A stretch of 64,000 bases of DNA from Hymenolepis diminuta. Lineage: Eukaryota; Platyhelminthes; Cestoda; Cyclophyllidea; Hymenolepididae. The position numbers and the translations under genes are program-made. The stretch is from the NCBI GenBank assembly GCA_900708905.1, contig CAADRB010000001.1:6045224-6109223 (forward strand), in the 5' to 3' direction. Within the stretch, counting starts at the first letter, position 1, and every line of letters starts with the position of its first letter. Shown one piece after another: positions 61,893-64,000 of the stretch. The notes beneath the pieces are model-generated. The model searched no databases and was not told the origin of the DNA. It saw only the letters and a program-made list of their open reading frames with translations.

Positions 61893-64000
<2,108 letters not shown>

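Overview
This is an AT-rich, intron-bearing eukaryotic window. Gene structure and protein similarity suggest a parasitic flatworm, most likely a cyclophyllidean tapeworm of the Hymenolepis/Rodentolepis type. That assignment is inference from three things: strong AT bias, many introns of about 65-77 nt plus a sharp class of 38-nt introns, and Ty3/gypsy gag and integrase remnants. No sequence search could be run.

Layout: (1) 430-7627, minus strand: an ABCA-family lipid-type ABC transporter, 5' end present, 3' end running off the left edge. (2) 8783-16218, plus strand: a CTDNEP1/Dullard nuclear-envelope phosphatase in four exons, divergent from the ABCA gene. (3) 16.2-28 kb: a gene-free, repeat-rich stretch with decayed gypsy gag and integrase fragments, copies of short dispersed repeats, and an old imperfect tandem duplication of about 1.2-1.5 kb. 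(4) 28027-37033, minus: an 18-exon adenylate kinase 7 homologue (epimerase-like N-terminus, nucleotide kinase core, Dpy-30 tail), with one apparent 1-nt frameshift in an A run. (5) 38178-38626, plus: a small bZIP protein with XBP1-like features, ending in a 38-nt GC-AG intron. (6) 42409-47760, minus: SUCLA2, the mitochondrial succinyl-CoA ligase beta subunit, nine exons. (7) 49986-61751, plus: the INO80 chromatin-remodelling ATPase, fifteen exons. (8) 61893-63006, minus: the DIMT1 18S rRNA dimethyltransferase, three exons, convergent with INO80.

All exon models below were joined by hand from GT-AG (once GC-AG) junctions. Phase was checked at each junction and protein continuity was judged against remembered vertebrate homologues. 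The genes are unrelated housekeeping, ciliary and regulatory functions, as expected of eukaryotic gene order, and no operon-like pathway is evident. The most interesting observations are the 38-nt intron class shared by three genes, the bZIP gene whose reading frame is switched by such an intron, and four families of short dispersed repeats that recur in introns and intergenic DNA.
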